Shown here: one piece after another, positions 42,071 through 52,146 of the stretch
Numbering within the stretch: the first letter of the stretch is position 1
Layout of the letters: each line of letters opens with the position of its first letter
NCBI GenBank assembly: GCA_947646735.1
Contig: CANTFK010000863.1
Location: forward strand, 248,001-312,000
Source: Peronospora farinosa
Taxonomy: Eukaryota; Oomycota; Peronosporomycetes; Peronosporales; Peronosporaceae
DNA length: 64,000 bases
Direction: 5' to 3'
Notes under the pieces: generated by a model
Seen by the model: the letters and a program-made list of their open reading frames with translations, nothing else
What the model was told of the DNA's origin: nothing
Databases searched by the model: none
Translations under genes and position numbers: made by a program

Positions 42071-45000
42071 GTGTCGAAACACTGGAGTTGTCCTGCCTGC
42101 ACGTTCCTTAACGAGACGTCACGCTGTTTCTGTGAAATGTGTGAGACTCCTAATCCCTCGACATCTTTATCCGCTGCCCGAAGCGCCATCTCTGCCTCAG
42201 AATGGAGCTGTGCAGCCTGTACGATGGTAAACCCCACAGTTATGCGGGGCTGTGCTGTCTGTGGGACGCTGAATCCACGGCCTGTCGCGCCTTTAGGTCT
42301 GAGTATTTCTAGTATTTCCGAGTCTCTTGGAGACGAATCAGTTTCTTCTTGTAGTGAAGACAGTGATGAAAACGACAGTGACAGTGATGAGGAAGATGAA
42401 GACGAAGCAGATGACGAGAAGTGGAGCTGTAAAAGCTGCAACACGCAGTCCAGTGGACGAACGTGTCTGAATTGTTGTGCACAACGGCCAAAAGTTGCGG
42501 GTAAAATTGACAATGCAGAGTCAAAGGAGAAGAAAAAACAGGCATTTGAGAAAAAAAGAAAGCGACGGAAACGTGAAAAAAAGCTGCACAAAAGAGCAAA
42601 GATAGCGTATGGAGTGTCGATCTATGAGCTAGAAAAAATGAGTCAAGAGCCGATAAGTAGCCGCTTGGTTGACACTTTGCAGTCGTTGACACATACCCTT
42701 GCGATGATGGACGCATCAGCGGATAATGAGTGGGCCGATGGTTCGTCTTTTTTGATTCGAAGCTTTGGTAGTAGCTCCTCGTCAGCGACAGCTAAAAACC
42801 CAGAGCTAGTCACAGTGCTAGCAAATATTTTTTATGGACATGAAAAAACGTATCCAGCGGAAGTTCGACTTTTGGCAGTCCAGTCCATTAACTATTTGAT
42901 GAAGATGGATCGACACATGTTTGCACGGTCGAAGATAGTAGAGGTTGTCAGGTTATATATCACTGAGCTATTAGCCTGGAAGCACAAGACCAGCGCAAGT
43001 GCTTCGAGCTCTGGTGTTGTGAAGAGTGGACAGATGATCGTGGAGGAGTGCTTGAGCGGCTTATCGAGTATATGTAGCACCGAGGGGTTCGCTCTTCGTG
43101 AGGTGATGGCGCAAGGGAACTTTGTTGGATATCTATCTTTTCTGCTGAGGTTAGTGAATGGAGATGAAGAAAACTATCGTGACTTTCATCCCAGTATTGT
43201 AATGACTGCCCTTGGAATTTTACAAAAATGCTGTATGAAGTTGCGATGGAGCGGAAAGTGTTGTCAACAACACCACTCGGCCGGAAATGCGACCGCAAAA
43301 AAACCTACCGCACTGGGTCAGGTTGATCAGCTTACGCTAGGGCTTGCTACGAAGCTGATTGATTTTTTGCGTCATGTGCTACAACACAAACATGTCCCGT
43401 TACACGTCAAGGCAGCCAAGTGCTTGCTGCTTATTTTTCATCGCACTCCTTATGACTGCCCTGAGGTCATGGCGAAGCTTGTGACATCTGAAGTGTTACG
43501 CAAGTTTGTATCAGTGGTGGTAAACACAAATAGCGACGAGTCAGAAGAATCGCGTCTTGCAATGGTCACTCTCTTGCTCCATTTGTTTGATGATCGCCCG
43601 CAGCTTGTCAGCATGTTTGTACGGGAGAAAATATATACAGATTTATTTAGTGGCATATTGCCATTGCTGCAGTCTTCGTCGGGAGCTCTCCGGACCAATG
43701 CGTTGAAACTCACATCTATGCTTACGCGAGTGGTATGTAGAAAACATTCGTTGGAATTTGCAAACAGCTCTCGTCGCAGTTCAATGGATGGATCCGCTTC
43801 AGGGGACAAACGATCTTCTGCTTCTACAGGCTCCGCCTCACGATCGCCTCAGAACAAGCGCAATCGGCAACGATTGAATTCGCTGCCGGACCCAGATGTG
43901 CTGTCAACATTGCTTCTGGACTTCATTCGTGCAGATTCGATTGCTGCTGTGAATGTCCTTTTGAAGGACGGTGCCGATTTGAACGCCCCGAAACTGTTTG
44001 ATGTTCGAGGAAATGAGTTTGATAAGCCGCTTAATGTCGCGGTGGAGTGCGCATCTCTTGGAATGGTACGACTTCTTCTGAAGCGAGGTGCTGACGTCCA
44101 CCAGGTTGGTATCGGAGGCACCGCTCTCCACGTTGCAGCTAGGACTGGTCGCTGCCATATCGCTGCTTTTTTGTTGCAATGTGGAGCACGCGTGCAAGCA
44201 AAAGATCGTGAAAAGAAAACTGTTTTGGATGTAGTAAACCTAGCAGACAAGGCAGCAAGTGGAGACAACTCAACGGAATCAGTTACGTCCCCAATGAAGA
44301 AGTTGCTAGAGCTTCATCAGCGACCTGATGGTATGCAAGATAACGACAGCGATTTATCAGAGGGTGATGAAATGTCTGGTGGTAGGAGTCGGGCGTGGTT
44401 TTACGCATCAGATCAGGACGACGAATATGAAGATGATGATGGCGATGACACGGACGATGACGAACTTGAAGGCGAGGAAGGTTACTACATGGATTATGAT
44501 GAAGATGATGAAGATGATTTAGAAGGTTTCGAAGAAGCAGGCCAATATAATGAAGAAATGAGCGGTCACAGTGATGATGATATGATAAACACGGAGACAC
44601 AACCAAGCGAACGCCGCCCGGACTCAAATTTATTGGAATCAGAAATGAAGTTAGAGGGGCGCTACCAAAATGCAAGTGGCGATAGTTCAAGATTCATCAG
44701 CCGGAGTCATGCATTTAGTGGAAACGACAAATGTTGCCCAGATGATGATGTGATGTTGGAGTACAGAGCCTTCAGCGCCACAGCTGACGAGGTTTACGAA
44801 TTTAGTGTCGCTATTACCCAATGTCTATTAGCAGTGCTACATGACATGGATATCCAAAACGTGGAACGCTCTGTTATTTCTACTGTGGCATGTGTGCTGG
44901 AAATGGCACCATCACAGCTTATTCGCACGTTAAAAGAGGTGGACGTGGTGCTCATATTGGACACAGTACACTTCTTACTTCAAGGCGAGAAGCTGCACCA

Positions 45001-48000
45001 AGCTAGTGCAACTGCACCAACCAGTTCAGCAAAGGAGGCGACATCAAGGTCTTCTTTGCAAATGGCCACGCACGGAGGTGCATCAAGTGCCGCTCACAAC
45101 TTGCCGTCATTCATTTTAGCAGTTCGCATATTGGACGCTGTTATCAGGAAATCTTCCAAAAAATCTTCTCTGTTTCATCAAATCGAAAGGAGGGGCATCC
45201 GTGAGCAAATTGAGCTATTAAATAATGCATCGGCATGCTGGGTCAGCACTACCTACGACGGCAATTATTCTCGGGGTCCTTGCGACACAATCTTTGGAAG
45301 ATGCCTAAATATGCTGAGTTTGCTTTGGTCAGACGTGCTCGAAAGTGGTATGCTTCATCTACACAAGCTCCGCAATCTTGCGAGGCGTTTGAAGGATTTT
45401 TCTGATGAGTCTCGTTCATGTGATAAAGAACTTATTCTGATAGATTTAGTGGATCTTTTTGAGCAGCCAAATTCCATTACAACGTACGAATTTAAGCGGT
45501 CGCAGCTTTTGCCTGCAGTCCTTCAGTATCTCACTCCGCGTGGTAAACTTGATGAGCCTCGAGCTTTGGCGTTAATGCGCGCTTTCGAACGCTGTCCGTC
45601 TGCACTGAAGCATCTGATTTTTCGTCTTCAGAGTATCATCACTCAAGAGGAAACGTTTCCATTAATTTCTTTCAGTACTGGGAAGGGAAGGGAGCTGTAC
45701 CCGCTAACTCAACAGATAAAGATTACGTTTGTGCGTCCTGGTGACATAAATGCTGACGATAAGCAGCCTACGGGCGATTGTGACCGTCCAAAGGAAAAAT
45801 CGATCCAGTCATTGCCATTGACGCACTTTCAGTCGTTTGAAAAATCGGTTTTTCGATGCATGCCTGTGATCGATTCAAATCTGTCTTTGCTGTACCGCAA
45901 CTTGGTGGGCCATTCTATCCAAAAAGTGGTGGATGGAAAATGGAGAAAGTTCTTAATTGTGGGGTATGACGATACACGATCTTATCACCTGGTCAAACCA
46001 ATCGGTGGAACAGACGACGATCTAAATGAGATGGTACTGCACGACTCGCAATGCAAGTTGATTGGAGGTGTCGAAGTTTACGAAAATGTTGCGCTGGATC
46101 TAACGCTTTTCGGATCGCCTAATGCTGTGGATACTGTTCGCCTCGCGGATGGCAAGAAAAAACGAAAGAACAAGCGAAAACGAAAATCTGCCACTCAGAA
46201 ACAGCAGCATGATAGCGAAAGCACCTGCCAAGTGGAGGCGAAAAATGCTGGTATGTTGAAAATGGCGAAGCTACCAGGAGCTTGGTATGCAGCAATACTC
46301 GTAAACGATTTAGGCGAGACCTGCAAGTTAGAAGGCCAAACACGTGGAGAAGTACTTGGCCTGCAGGGCACTAAATCGGTAAAAGAAATTTGCAACTTAA
46401 GATACGAAACCTGCGAAGAAGTGCTTGTCTCGCAGGTCACTCACTCGGTAAAAGTGCTGGCTGACAACCGAATTATTCGTAATGTGCCAGCTGATTGCCT
46501 CCGCCCACGAACGCTTCAGCCACAAGTGGGTAGCGTGGTTGAGCTGGATGGTGTTTTAGGTGAAGTCACTCGAATTTATAGTAATCACTGCCCATCGAGT
46601 GGTGCTGCAAACGTATTGCTTGATGTGAAAATGGATTCTGGTACTGAGAAAAGTCGCGTGAAGAAGGATCGTGTCCGCTTTCCCGCACGTCAGACAACTA
46701 CTCTTACAGCCGGAGAGGAGGGCGATCGAATCGAAGCAATGAGTATGCAACGATTATTTCCAGCTAGGGACAGCTCGTTGGTCGGAAACATTGGCGACCG
46801 CGTGTGGGTTTTGCCTCCTTCCGGATCACAAATTGCTGGTCTATGTGTGGCAGGAACGATCAAGAGCTTTCCTTCTGGGTCGGCATCTGTTCGCGAATCC
46901 ACTACTGCTATTATAGAAATTTCTTTTGGGTTAACCCAACCTCCTCTTGCTGTGAAGGTGAATCAGGATCGAATACTTAATTTTGCTGTCGATGGTGGTA
47001 TTTTGTCCGGTAGTGATCCTTCTCGCCTTCTGGCAGCACTGCAGATGGCTTCGGGGCGCGGTCGCTCTAGCAGACTATTTGGCGGTGGACAAACTGGCCA
47101 AGACGGTAGCACCTCTGCCATTCACCGAGCGGTTGAAAGGGTTACAGAATCATTACAACAACGTCGACATGGAGGTGGACAAGGATTATCAGGCACAGCG
47201 ATGGACCAACTTCGAAGTTTCATATCCCGTAACTCTACGAGTAGTGGTAATGTGCTCGGCGATGTCAGCAATGCTGACCGAGTTTCGACAACTACACATG
47301 ACGCACAATTAATTCCTTCACCGAATGAGCCAATTGGGAGTGAAGTGCAAACTGAAGACGAAGCATCAACATCGGCGCCTTCTTGCTTTAGTACACTGCG
47401 AAGGTATCTTAAGCCTCAGTGTGCCAAACCCAAGACGATTCTTTTGCAGTTGCCAAAAGTTAGTCTGGTGGTGGGATTCCGCAAGTGTGATACAACAAGT
47501 GTCACAGAGCAGGATCGAGTTGTTGTTTCGTCTGAACTCGGCCTGAAGCGCGTTGACAAAAGTACAGCATGTAAAGACACACCTGCACCGTCATTTCTGA
47601 TTCAGCTGAACTCATCGACGCAGCGATATAAGGCAAGTGCTGGTGCACGTAAGGCCTTGCTAGAAATCTTCAATTCATTCAGCGTATTGGGGTCATCACA
47701 AGAGAAGAAACGGAGGAAGCTGTCACATGTAGGCAGTCAACGTGCTGTACAAATCGGATTTCCTTGGGATATTGAGAAGTTTATTGCGTTTATGAAGGCA
47801 GTACATGGCCCAAGGAATTGCGGTCACACCGAATCCATTGCAAAGTATTGCATTATCTTTTCGAAATATGCAGACCCTGATACAAATCGGAGACTGTTGA
47901 AGTCCGAGGGATTTATTTCATTTGTGGTGCACGAATGCAAGGATGCAACAAAGCTGAAACAGATGCTGAAATTTTTACGGTCACGAGGGTACTCGGAGAA

Positions 48001-50101
48001 ATTTTTGGCTTCGAGTGCATCCCGATGTAGCAGTGGTGACGACCAAAAGGAAGAGAAGGATTCGTCCGATACCGACTCCAGGACTGCTCATGTAAGAACA
48101 TTTAGCAATAAAGTGCGACATCCATTGGTTCTTCGTGGATTCCCTGCCGACCAGAACGTGCTCAAATGTGTGGAGGAGCTGCGTCACGAACACCATACTC
48201 GGACCTGTACAAATTCCTCCTGCAGTGATATGACCTCCACCATGGCAGGCACATCCCTACCGCCTTGGAAGCTAACGTACGAGTTATACTGTGATTTCCA
48301 AGTCGAGTGGATGGCGCAGTCCTTCTCCAAGACAAGCGTATCTGATTTGGTGGGCCTTGGTACTAAATCGCTGGAATCTTTCTCTGCGATGGCGGCCAAA
48401 CCACCGACGCGATTACTGTCGTGCGGTATCGTCACGTTTGACAGCGATGACGCTACAGAAGAGTCGCGGTGGCTAGGTCAGATCATTGGTTCACAAGCTT
48501 GCAATAGTACGCACAATGGGATTGTCGTGCCTGACTCGGTGGCAAGCGCTGTACGCTTGCTCCGCTATTTATTCCACTTCCGCGCGGATGTGGCGTCTTC
48601 AGATGAAGCATTATGGACGAGCCCGCGCTTGTATAACAAGCTGGAGAGACAGATGCAAGATGTGCTCTCCATGTGTAGTGGTATCTATCCGCCCTGGTGC
48701 GATGAACTAGTGACCCATTGCAAATTCTTCTTCCCACGCGATCTACGAGAGAGGCTGTTTCGATCTACATCCTTTGGCTGCACCCGCTCGCTGCACTGGT
48801 TCCGGAATCAACTGAATATCGATGAAAGCTCAGCCGACTCGGGAATGTCTTCCATGGTTGTGGGAGGCGGCATTTATAATCAAGAGATTTCCATTTCACC
48901 TGTCCCGAAAGAACGCGTCAAGGTCTATCGCGAAAATATCCTGCAATCCGCAGAAGCAGTGATGAAAATGCACGCGAAGCGCAAAGCTGTCTTGGATGTG
49001 GTATTCGTTGGCGAAAAGGGCTATGGCACTGGAGTGACGGCGGCGTTCTACTCAACGATAGCACACGCACTTCAAATGATTACAGAAAATCAGAAGAATA
49101 AATTCTGGGTCCCTGGCGAGGATGACGAGGCTGAGACCGTGCACAGAGTTGACGCCGTCGGTGACATTGCAGACGATACACCGGTGATTCGTCACTCCAA
49201 CGGTTTGTTTCCGTATCCTCACCGCACACCGAGTCGGAAGCTAGTCGAGCGTTTTCGAACGATGGGGAGACTAGCGGGTAAAGCACTGATGGATGAGCGT
49301 TTGCTTCCGCTACCATTATCACCGCAGTTTATGAAGCTAGTGGTTGGTGAAAGTTTTGGACTCGAAGAGCTAAACGACATTTTCTTGAGCCACGGGCGTA
49401 TTCTGTATTCGATGTACAAAGCTTCAGAGAAGCTCATCGCAGGAAAGAAGAATGTTGAAATCGATCATACTGACGTCCAGGAGTGGTTGGGTGCAGTAGG
49501 ATTCACGTTTATTGATCCATTTACGCAGGAGCCTCTCGTGGTTGGCGGGGAAGATATTGCTGTGACCTCAAACAACATGACGTTATATGTGCAATCTGTG
49601 CTAGATCTGTGGCTCGACTCGGGCATTCGTGCTCAGGTGCTAGCATTCCGTGAAGGTATCAGCGAGGTACTCCCATTGGGAAAATTGCGCTTGCTGTTTG
49701 TGCCGGAGCTGCTGTCACTGCTATGTGGTGAAGATGATATCAAGTGGACCGTAGACTCATTGACAAAGAACACGAAGCTTGCGCACGGGTATACGAAGGG
49801 CAGCCAGCCAGTGCAATTTTTATTTGAAGTGCTGGAGGAGATGCCAGCCACAGAGCGACGCAAATTTTTGCTTCATGCAACAGGCTGCCCGAATCTCCCT
49901 CCTGGAGGTTTTCAGGCGCTTAAGCCACAATTTGAGGTTGTCCGCCGTATCGTTGAGAATTCAGATGTTGATCATGCATTGCCATTTGCACGTACATGCA
50001 CGAATACGCTGCATTTGCCAGCTTACTCCAGTAAAGAGGTACTTGCAAAGCAGCTGACATTTGCTATTGCCAACAGCCGCGGTGTCATTGATCGTGACTA
50101 A
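42071..50101 (+). CDS. HECT-type E3 ubiquitin ligase with RanBP2 zinc fingers and ankyrin repeats
   Basis: The open frame is 2,676 residues. Three RanBP2-type zinc fingers lie at the N-terminus (WSCPACTFLNETSRCFCEMC, WSCAACTMVNPTVMRGCAVC, WSCKSCNTQ…CLNC). Armadillo-like helices follow (about 190-560), then ankyrin repeats (about 610-720), an acidic Asp/Glu stretch (about 745-860), a basic nuclear-signal-like run (near 1361) and a C-terminal HECT domain (about 2300-2676). The thioester Cys is residue 2643 in FARTCTNTLHLPAYSS. The HECT domain and layout suggest the TRIP12/UPL3/HECTD1 group. The frame has no ATG before the first finger. An ATG at 41904 opens a basic, acidic-patch frame (KRKRKTSDESVEEDED) that would need a 62-nt intron (donor GTAAGC, ending GAAGAG) or a frameshift in the A7 run near 42026 to join it. 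The true start is thus probably 41904. Confidence 0.93.
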   Translation: MSKHWSCPACTFLNETSRCFCEMCETPNPSTSLSAARSAISASEWSCAACTMVNPTVMRGCAVCGTLNPRPVAPLGLSISSISESLGDESVSSCSEDSDENDSDSDEEDEDEADDEKWSCKSCNTQSSGRTCLNCCAQRPKVAGKIDNAESKEKKKQAFEKKRKRRKREKKLHKRAKIAYGVSIYELEKMSQEPISSRLVDTLQSLTHTLAMMDASADNEWADGSSFLIRSFGSSSSSATAKNPELVTVLANIFYGHEKTYPAEVRLLAVQSINYLMKMDRHMFARSKIVEVVRLYITELLAWKHKTSASASSSGVVKSGQMIVEECLSGLSSICSTEGFALREVMAQGNFVGYLSFLLRLVNGDEENYRDFHPSIVMTALGILQKCCMKLRWSGKCCQQHHSAGNATAKKPTALGQVDQLTLGLATKLIDFLRHVLQHKHVPLHVKAAKCLLLIFHRTPYDCPEVMAKLVTSEVLRKFVSVVVNTNSDESEESRLAMVTLLLHLFDDRPQLVSMFVREKIYTDLFSGILPLLQSSSGALRTNALKLTSMLTRVVCRKHSLEFANSSRRSSMDGSASGDKRSSASTGSASRSPQNKRNRQRLNSLPDPDVLSTLLLDFIRADSIAAVNVLLKDGADLNAPKLFDVRGNEFDKPLNVAVECASLGMVRLLLKRGADVHQVGIGGTALHVAARTGRCHIAAFLLQCGARVQAKDREKKTVLDVVNLADKAASGDNSTESVTSPMKKLLELHQRPDGMQDNDSDLSEGDEMSGGRSRAWFYASDQDDEYEDDDGDDTDDDELEGEEGYYMDYDEDDEDDLEGFEEAGQYNEEMSGHSDDDMINTETQPSERRPDSNLLESEMKLEGRYQNASGDSSRFISRSHAFSGNDKCCPDDDVMLEYRAFSATADEVYEFSVAITQCLLAVLHDMDIQNVERSVISTVACVLEMAPSQLIRTLKEVDVVLILDTVHFLLQGEKLHQASATAPTSSAKEATSRSSLQMATHGGASSAAHNLPSFILAVRILDAVIRKSSKKSSLFHQIERRGIREQIELLNNASACWVSTTYDGNYSRGPCDTIFGRCLNMLSLLWSDVLESGMLHLHKLRNLARRLKDFSDESRSCDKELILIDLVDLFEQPNSITTYEFKRSQLLPAVLQYLTPRGKLDEPRALALMRAFERCPSALKHLIFRLQSIITQEETFPLISFSTGKGRELYPLTQQIKITFVRPGDINADDKQPTGDCDRPKEKSIQSLPLTHFQSFEKSVFRCMPVIDSNLSLLYRNLVGHSIQKVVDGKWRKFLIVGYDDTRSYHLVKPIGGTDDDLNEMVLHDSQCKLIGGVEVYENVALDLTLFGSPNAVDTVRLADGKKKRKNKRKRKSATQKQQHDSESTCQVEAKNAGMLKMAKLPGAWYAAILVNDLGETCKLEGQTRGEVLGLQGTKSVKEICNLRYETCEEVLVSQVTHSVKVLADNRIIRNVPADCLRPRTLQPQVGSVVELDGVLGEVTRIYSNHCPSSGAANVLLDVKMDSGTEKSRVKKDRVRFPARQTTTLTAGEEGDRIEAMSMQRLFPARDSSLVGNIGDRVWVLPPSGSQIAGLCVAGTIKSFPSGSASVRESTTAIIEISFGLTQPPLAVKVNQDRILNFAVDGGILSGSDPSRLLAALQMASGRGRSSRLFGGGQTGQDGSTSAIHRAVERVTESLQQRRHGGGQGLSGTAMDQLRSFISRNSTSSGNVLGDVSNADRVSTTTHDAQLIPSPNEPIGSEVQTEDEASTSAPSCFSTLRRYLKPQCAKPKTILLQLPKVSLVVGFRKCDTTSVTEQDRVVVSSELGLKRVDKSTACKDTPAPSFLIQLNSSTQRYKASAGARKALLEIFNSFSVLGSSQEKKRRKLSHVGSQRAVQIGFPWDIEKFIAFMKAVHGPRNCGHTESIAKYCIIFSKYADPDTNRRLLKSEGFISFVVHECKDATKLKQMLKFLRSRGYSEKFLASSASRCSSGDDQKEEKDSSDTDSRTAHVRTFSNKVRHPLVLRGFPADQNVLKCVEELRHEHHTRTCTNSSCSDMTSTMAGTSLPPWKLTYELYCDFQVEWMAQSFSKTSVSDLVGLGTKSLESFSAMAAKPPTRLLSCGIVTFDSDDATEESRWLGQIIGSQACNSTHNGIVVPDSVASAVRLLRYLFHFRADVASSDEALWTSPRLYNKLERQMQDVLSMCSGIYPPWCDELVTHCKFFFPRDLRERLFRSTSFGCTRSLHWFRNQLNIDESSADSGMSSMVVGGGIYNQEISISPVPKERVKVYRENILQSAEAVMKMHAKRKAVLDVVFVGEKGYGTGVTAAFYSTIAHALQMITENQKNKFWVPGEDDEAETVHRVDAVGDIADDTPVIRHSNGLFPYPHRTPSRKLVERFRTMGRLAGKALMDERLLPLPLSPQFMKLVVGESFGLEELNDIFLSHGRILYSMYKASEKLIAGKKNVEIDHTDVQEWLGAVGFTFIDPFTQEPLVVGGEDIAVTSNNMTLYVQSVLDLWLDSGIRAQVLAFREGISEVLPLGKLRLLFVPELLSLLCGEDDIKWTVDSLTKNTKLAHGYTKGSQPVQFLFEVLEEMPATERRKFLLHATGCPNLPPGGFQALKPQFEVVRRIVENSDVDHALPFARTCTNTLHLPAYSSKEVLAKQLTFAIANSRGVIDRD

Positions 50102-50237
50102 ATAAAAGTGGATAACCTCAATGGTAAAGCTGTTATTGCTTCCATGTTATAGTTGCCATGTTATAGTTGAAGTGTAGCCATGTCCATCATTCATTATTCC
50201 CTGTATAAAACGATCACATTTTTGTTAATTGATACAA

Positions 50238-51688
50238 ATGTCGTTCTTCGGGTACCGGAGCTCCTCGAGTCGATCTTCTGTGCAGGAGACGCACTTGAGT
50301 GAGCTTGAGCGATTGTAAGTGACACAATCATCATTTGTTCTATCATTTCCTTTATATAACGTGACAATTTGTACGCTCTAATTGTCTCTGTGGCCTACAG
50401 ACGAGGACGTCAGCTGGCGAGTCTTGTACGTGCTGGAGGTCGAGCCAAAAACCAACAACAAACGATCTTTGAGGTCCCAGTAGCCGATACACCACGTGGC
50501 TCATTATCCTTGAAGCTGTAAGCTAGATTTTCTACTGAAAAGCAGCTAACAAGGGCTCAAAAACAAAGCACTAAAACTGATGTCATGCAGACAATTGCCA
50601 TCGGAATTTCCAGTTAAAGTTCCACAGCTTCAGGTGAAGATGGCAAGAATTGTAACTTTTTCATGGCATTGGAGATTGAATTGTGAACAATTATTTGATT
50701 GTTAGGCGTCTATCCCGGTGCAACATCGATGGCTCGATACTGCAGGCAATGTACAAGGTCATCCGGATCTTAACCAGTGGACGGCACACTCGGATCTTGG
50801 ACGGATTGTGACAGAAATTGTTACGGAATTGCGAGCAGTTGTTGCAAGCAGTGCTTTCGCAAATAAGCCATCGATGTCTTTGGCCAGAGATATCTCGCCT
50901 GCATCTGTAGCATCATTGTCACAGTATCCTGGAGCCAGCGCCAGCTATACACCATTGAGCCGACCGTCTTTACAAGTTCAGATTCAACAGCCAAAGCAAC
51001 AATCTCCTCCGGATACTAGTAAGGCACAACGATCACAGATGCCAGAGATTCCTACGATCGTTCCAGAATTGGAAGAGCTCTCGTAAGTTTAAAACTACTG
51101 TTTTTCTTCTGGAGAAGATGGAGGTAGGACGGTTCTAAATCTGTTTTCTTTATTTGCGAGGCGTGTAGACTTTTAGAGCTCGAGAAACTAAACTCGGACA
51201 AACATGCACTCAAGCGGTTTGTCAAGGAATTACCTTCGGTAAAGGGGTTTACCCAACTAAGAAACGAAGTGTTGCATAGCAACATGGAGATCGCAAAAAC
51301 GACATTGGGCTACGAGAGTGAGCAGCGTGAACTGCAGACAGTGATCGAGGCTCAACGGACCAAGCTACGTGATGCACAACAGATGCTGGCGGATAAACAA
51401 GCGCGTCAGCAGCGTATCGTCACAGTACGTAACCGATTCCGTCTCTATTTCAATGGAGCTCGAGCAAAAATCTAAAGTCTTACTTGTCTTGTACAGCGTC
51501 ATCGACCCGATGCACTACTGGAACAGCTTTCAGTAGCAATAAAAGATGTGGAAAACGAGACGGACGAAGTTGCGACGCAGTTTATTCATGGTGATATCAA
51601 CGTTGTGCAGTTTCTCTCGACGTATGTACCTCGACGGAACTTGTACCACGAACGTACACTCAAGTGGACAAGAGTGCATCAGCATTAA
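50238..51688 (+). CDS. VPS37A: ESCRT-I subunit VPS37 (VPS37A-like)
   Basis: ESCRT-I sorts ubiquitinated cargo into multivesicular bodies. I reconstruct six exons: 50238-50314, 50401-50517, 50591-50633, 50706-51082, 51169-51424 and 51497-51688. All phases agree and the product is 353 residues. Donors are GTAAGT, GTAAGC, GTGAAG, GTAAGT and GTACGT. Exons 2-4 give a UEV-like N-terminal domain (IFEVPV … LPSEFPVKVPQLQ … HRWLDTAGNVQGHPDLNQWTAHSDLGRIV), which marks VPS37A rather than VPS37B/C. Exons 5-6 give the Mod(r) helical domain (LEKLNSDKHALKRFVKELP … YVPRRNLYHERTLK) that joins VPS23 and VPS28. It ends 63 bp from the converging ANAPC11. Confidence 0.93.
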
Positions 51689-51689
51689 A

Positions 51690-51709
51690 TGAAGAAGAAA
51701 GAGAGAGAG

Positions 51710-51741
<32 letters not shown>

Positions 51742-51742
51742 C
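51690..51742. repeat. Purine-rich GA microsatellite
   Basis: GAAGAA and (GA)n runs fill most of the 63-bp gap between the converging stop codons of VPS37A and ANAPC11. Confidence 0.9.
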
Positions 51743-51751
51743 TTGAGCCTT

Positions 51752-52009
51752 TCAATTGCGAAACTTCCAGTCTTGACGACACATGGGACAATGTTGACGC
51801 ATGGACTGCAACGACTCGAGCCATTTCACGAGACAGTGCATATGAAAAGCATGATTGCAAGCACCCCATACAGGTGGACAGCCATCACCTGGTCGAATAC
51901 AATCAGGACACGATGTTTCAAAGGCACAACGACAAATTCCACAACATTCTTCATCCACGCCCCATATCCACGTTGCGACACCGTGCCAGCGTTTGATTGT
52001 CACTTTCAT
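51752..52009 (-). CDS. ANAPC11: Anaphase-promoting complex subunit 11 (RING-H2)
   Basis: This 85-residue protein is the catalytic RING subunit of the APC/C ubiquitin ligase and recruits E2 enzymes in mitosis. The family signature is nearly complete: MKVTIKRWHGVATWIWGVDEECCGICRCAFE, then CPDC, PGDGCPPVWGACNHAFHMHC and CPMCRQDWKF. All RING and third-zinc Cys/His ligands are present. The length equals that of the human protein. It diverges from PGAP1, with 137 bp between starts. Confidence 0.98.
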   Translation of the reverse strand: MKVTIKRWHGVATWIWGVDEECCGICRCAFETSCPDCIRPGDGCPPVWGACNHAFHMHCLVKWLESLQSMRQHCPMCRQDWKFRN

Positions 52010-52113
52010 TTAGTATCTTTATCCTTTTTGTAGCTTTTGATTCGTTGGAAGATCGAGTCGGTGACAGAGTGTGGACTCCGTCCACTCGTTTATCATCCAT
52101 ACCGGTATTTGTC

Positions 52114-52130
52114 CACTCATTATTCCAATT
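52114..52130 (+). promoter_or_regulatory. Possible oomycete initiator of PGAP1
   Basis: The sequence CACTCATTATTCCAATT matches about 12 of 16 positions of the oomycete initiator consensus GCTCATTYYNCAWTTT. It lies 17 bp before the chosen start codon. Confidence 0.35.
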
Positions 52131-52146
52131 GAGGAGTTTTAGTCTC

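Noticed and set aside
42004..42716. Minus-strand frames rich in Ser/Phe/His opposite the HECT gene
   Set aside because: They mirror the Lys/Glu- and Ser-rich codons of the real gene and have no domain of their own.
51997..52146. Upstream extension of PGAP1 to the first Met at 51997
   Set aside because: It would overlap the start of ANAPC11 on the other strand and adds no conserved sequence. The Met at 52147 directly precedes the membrane anchor.
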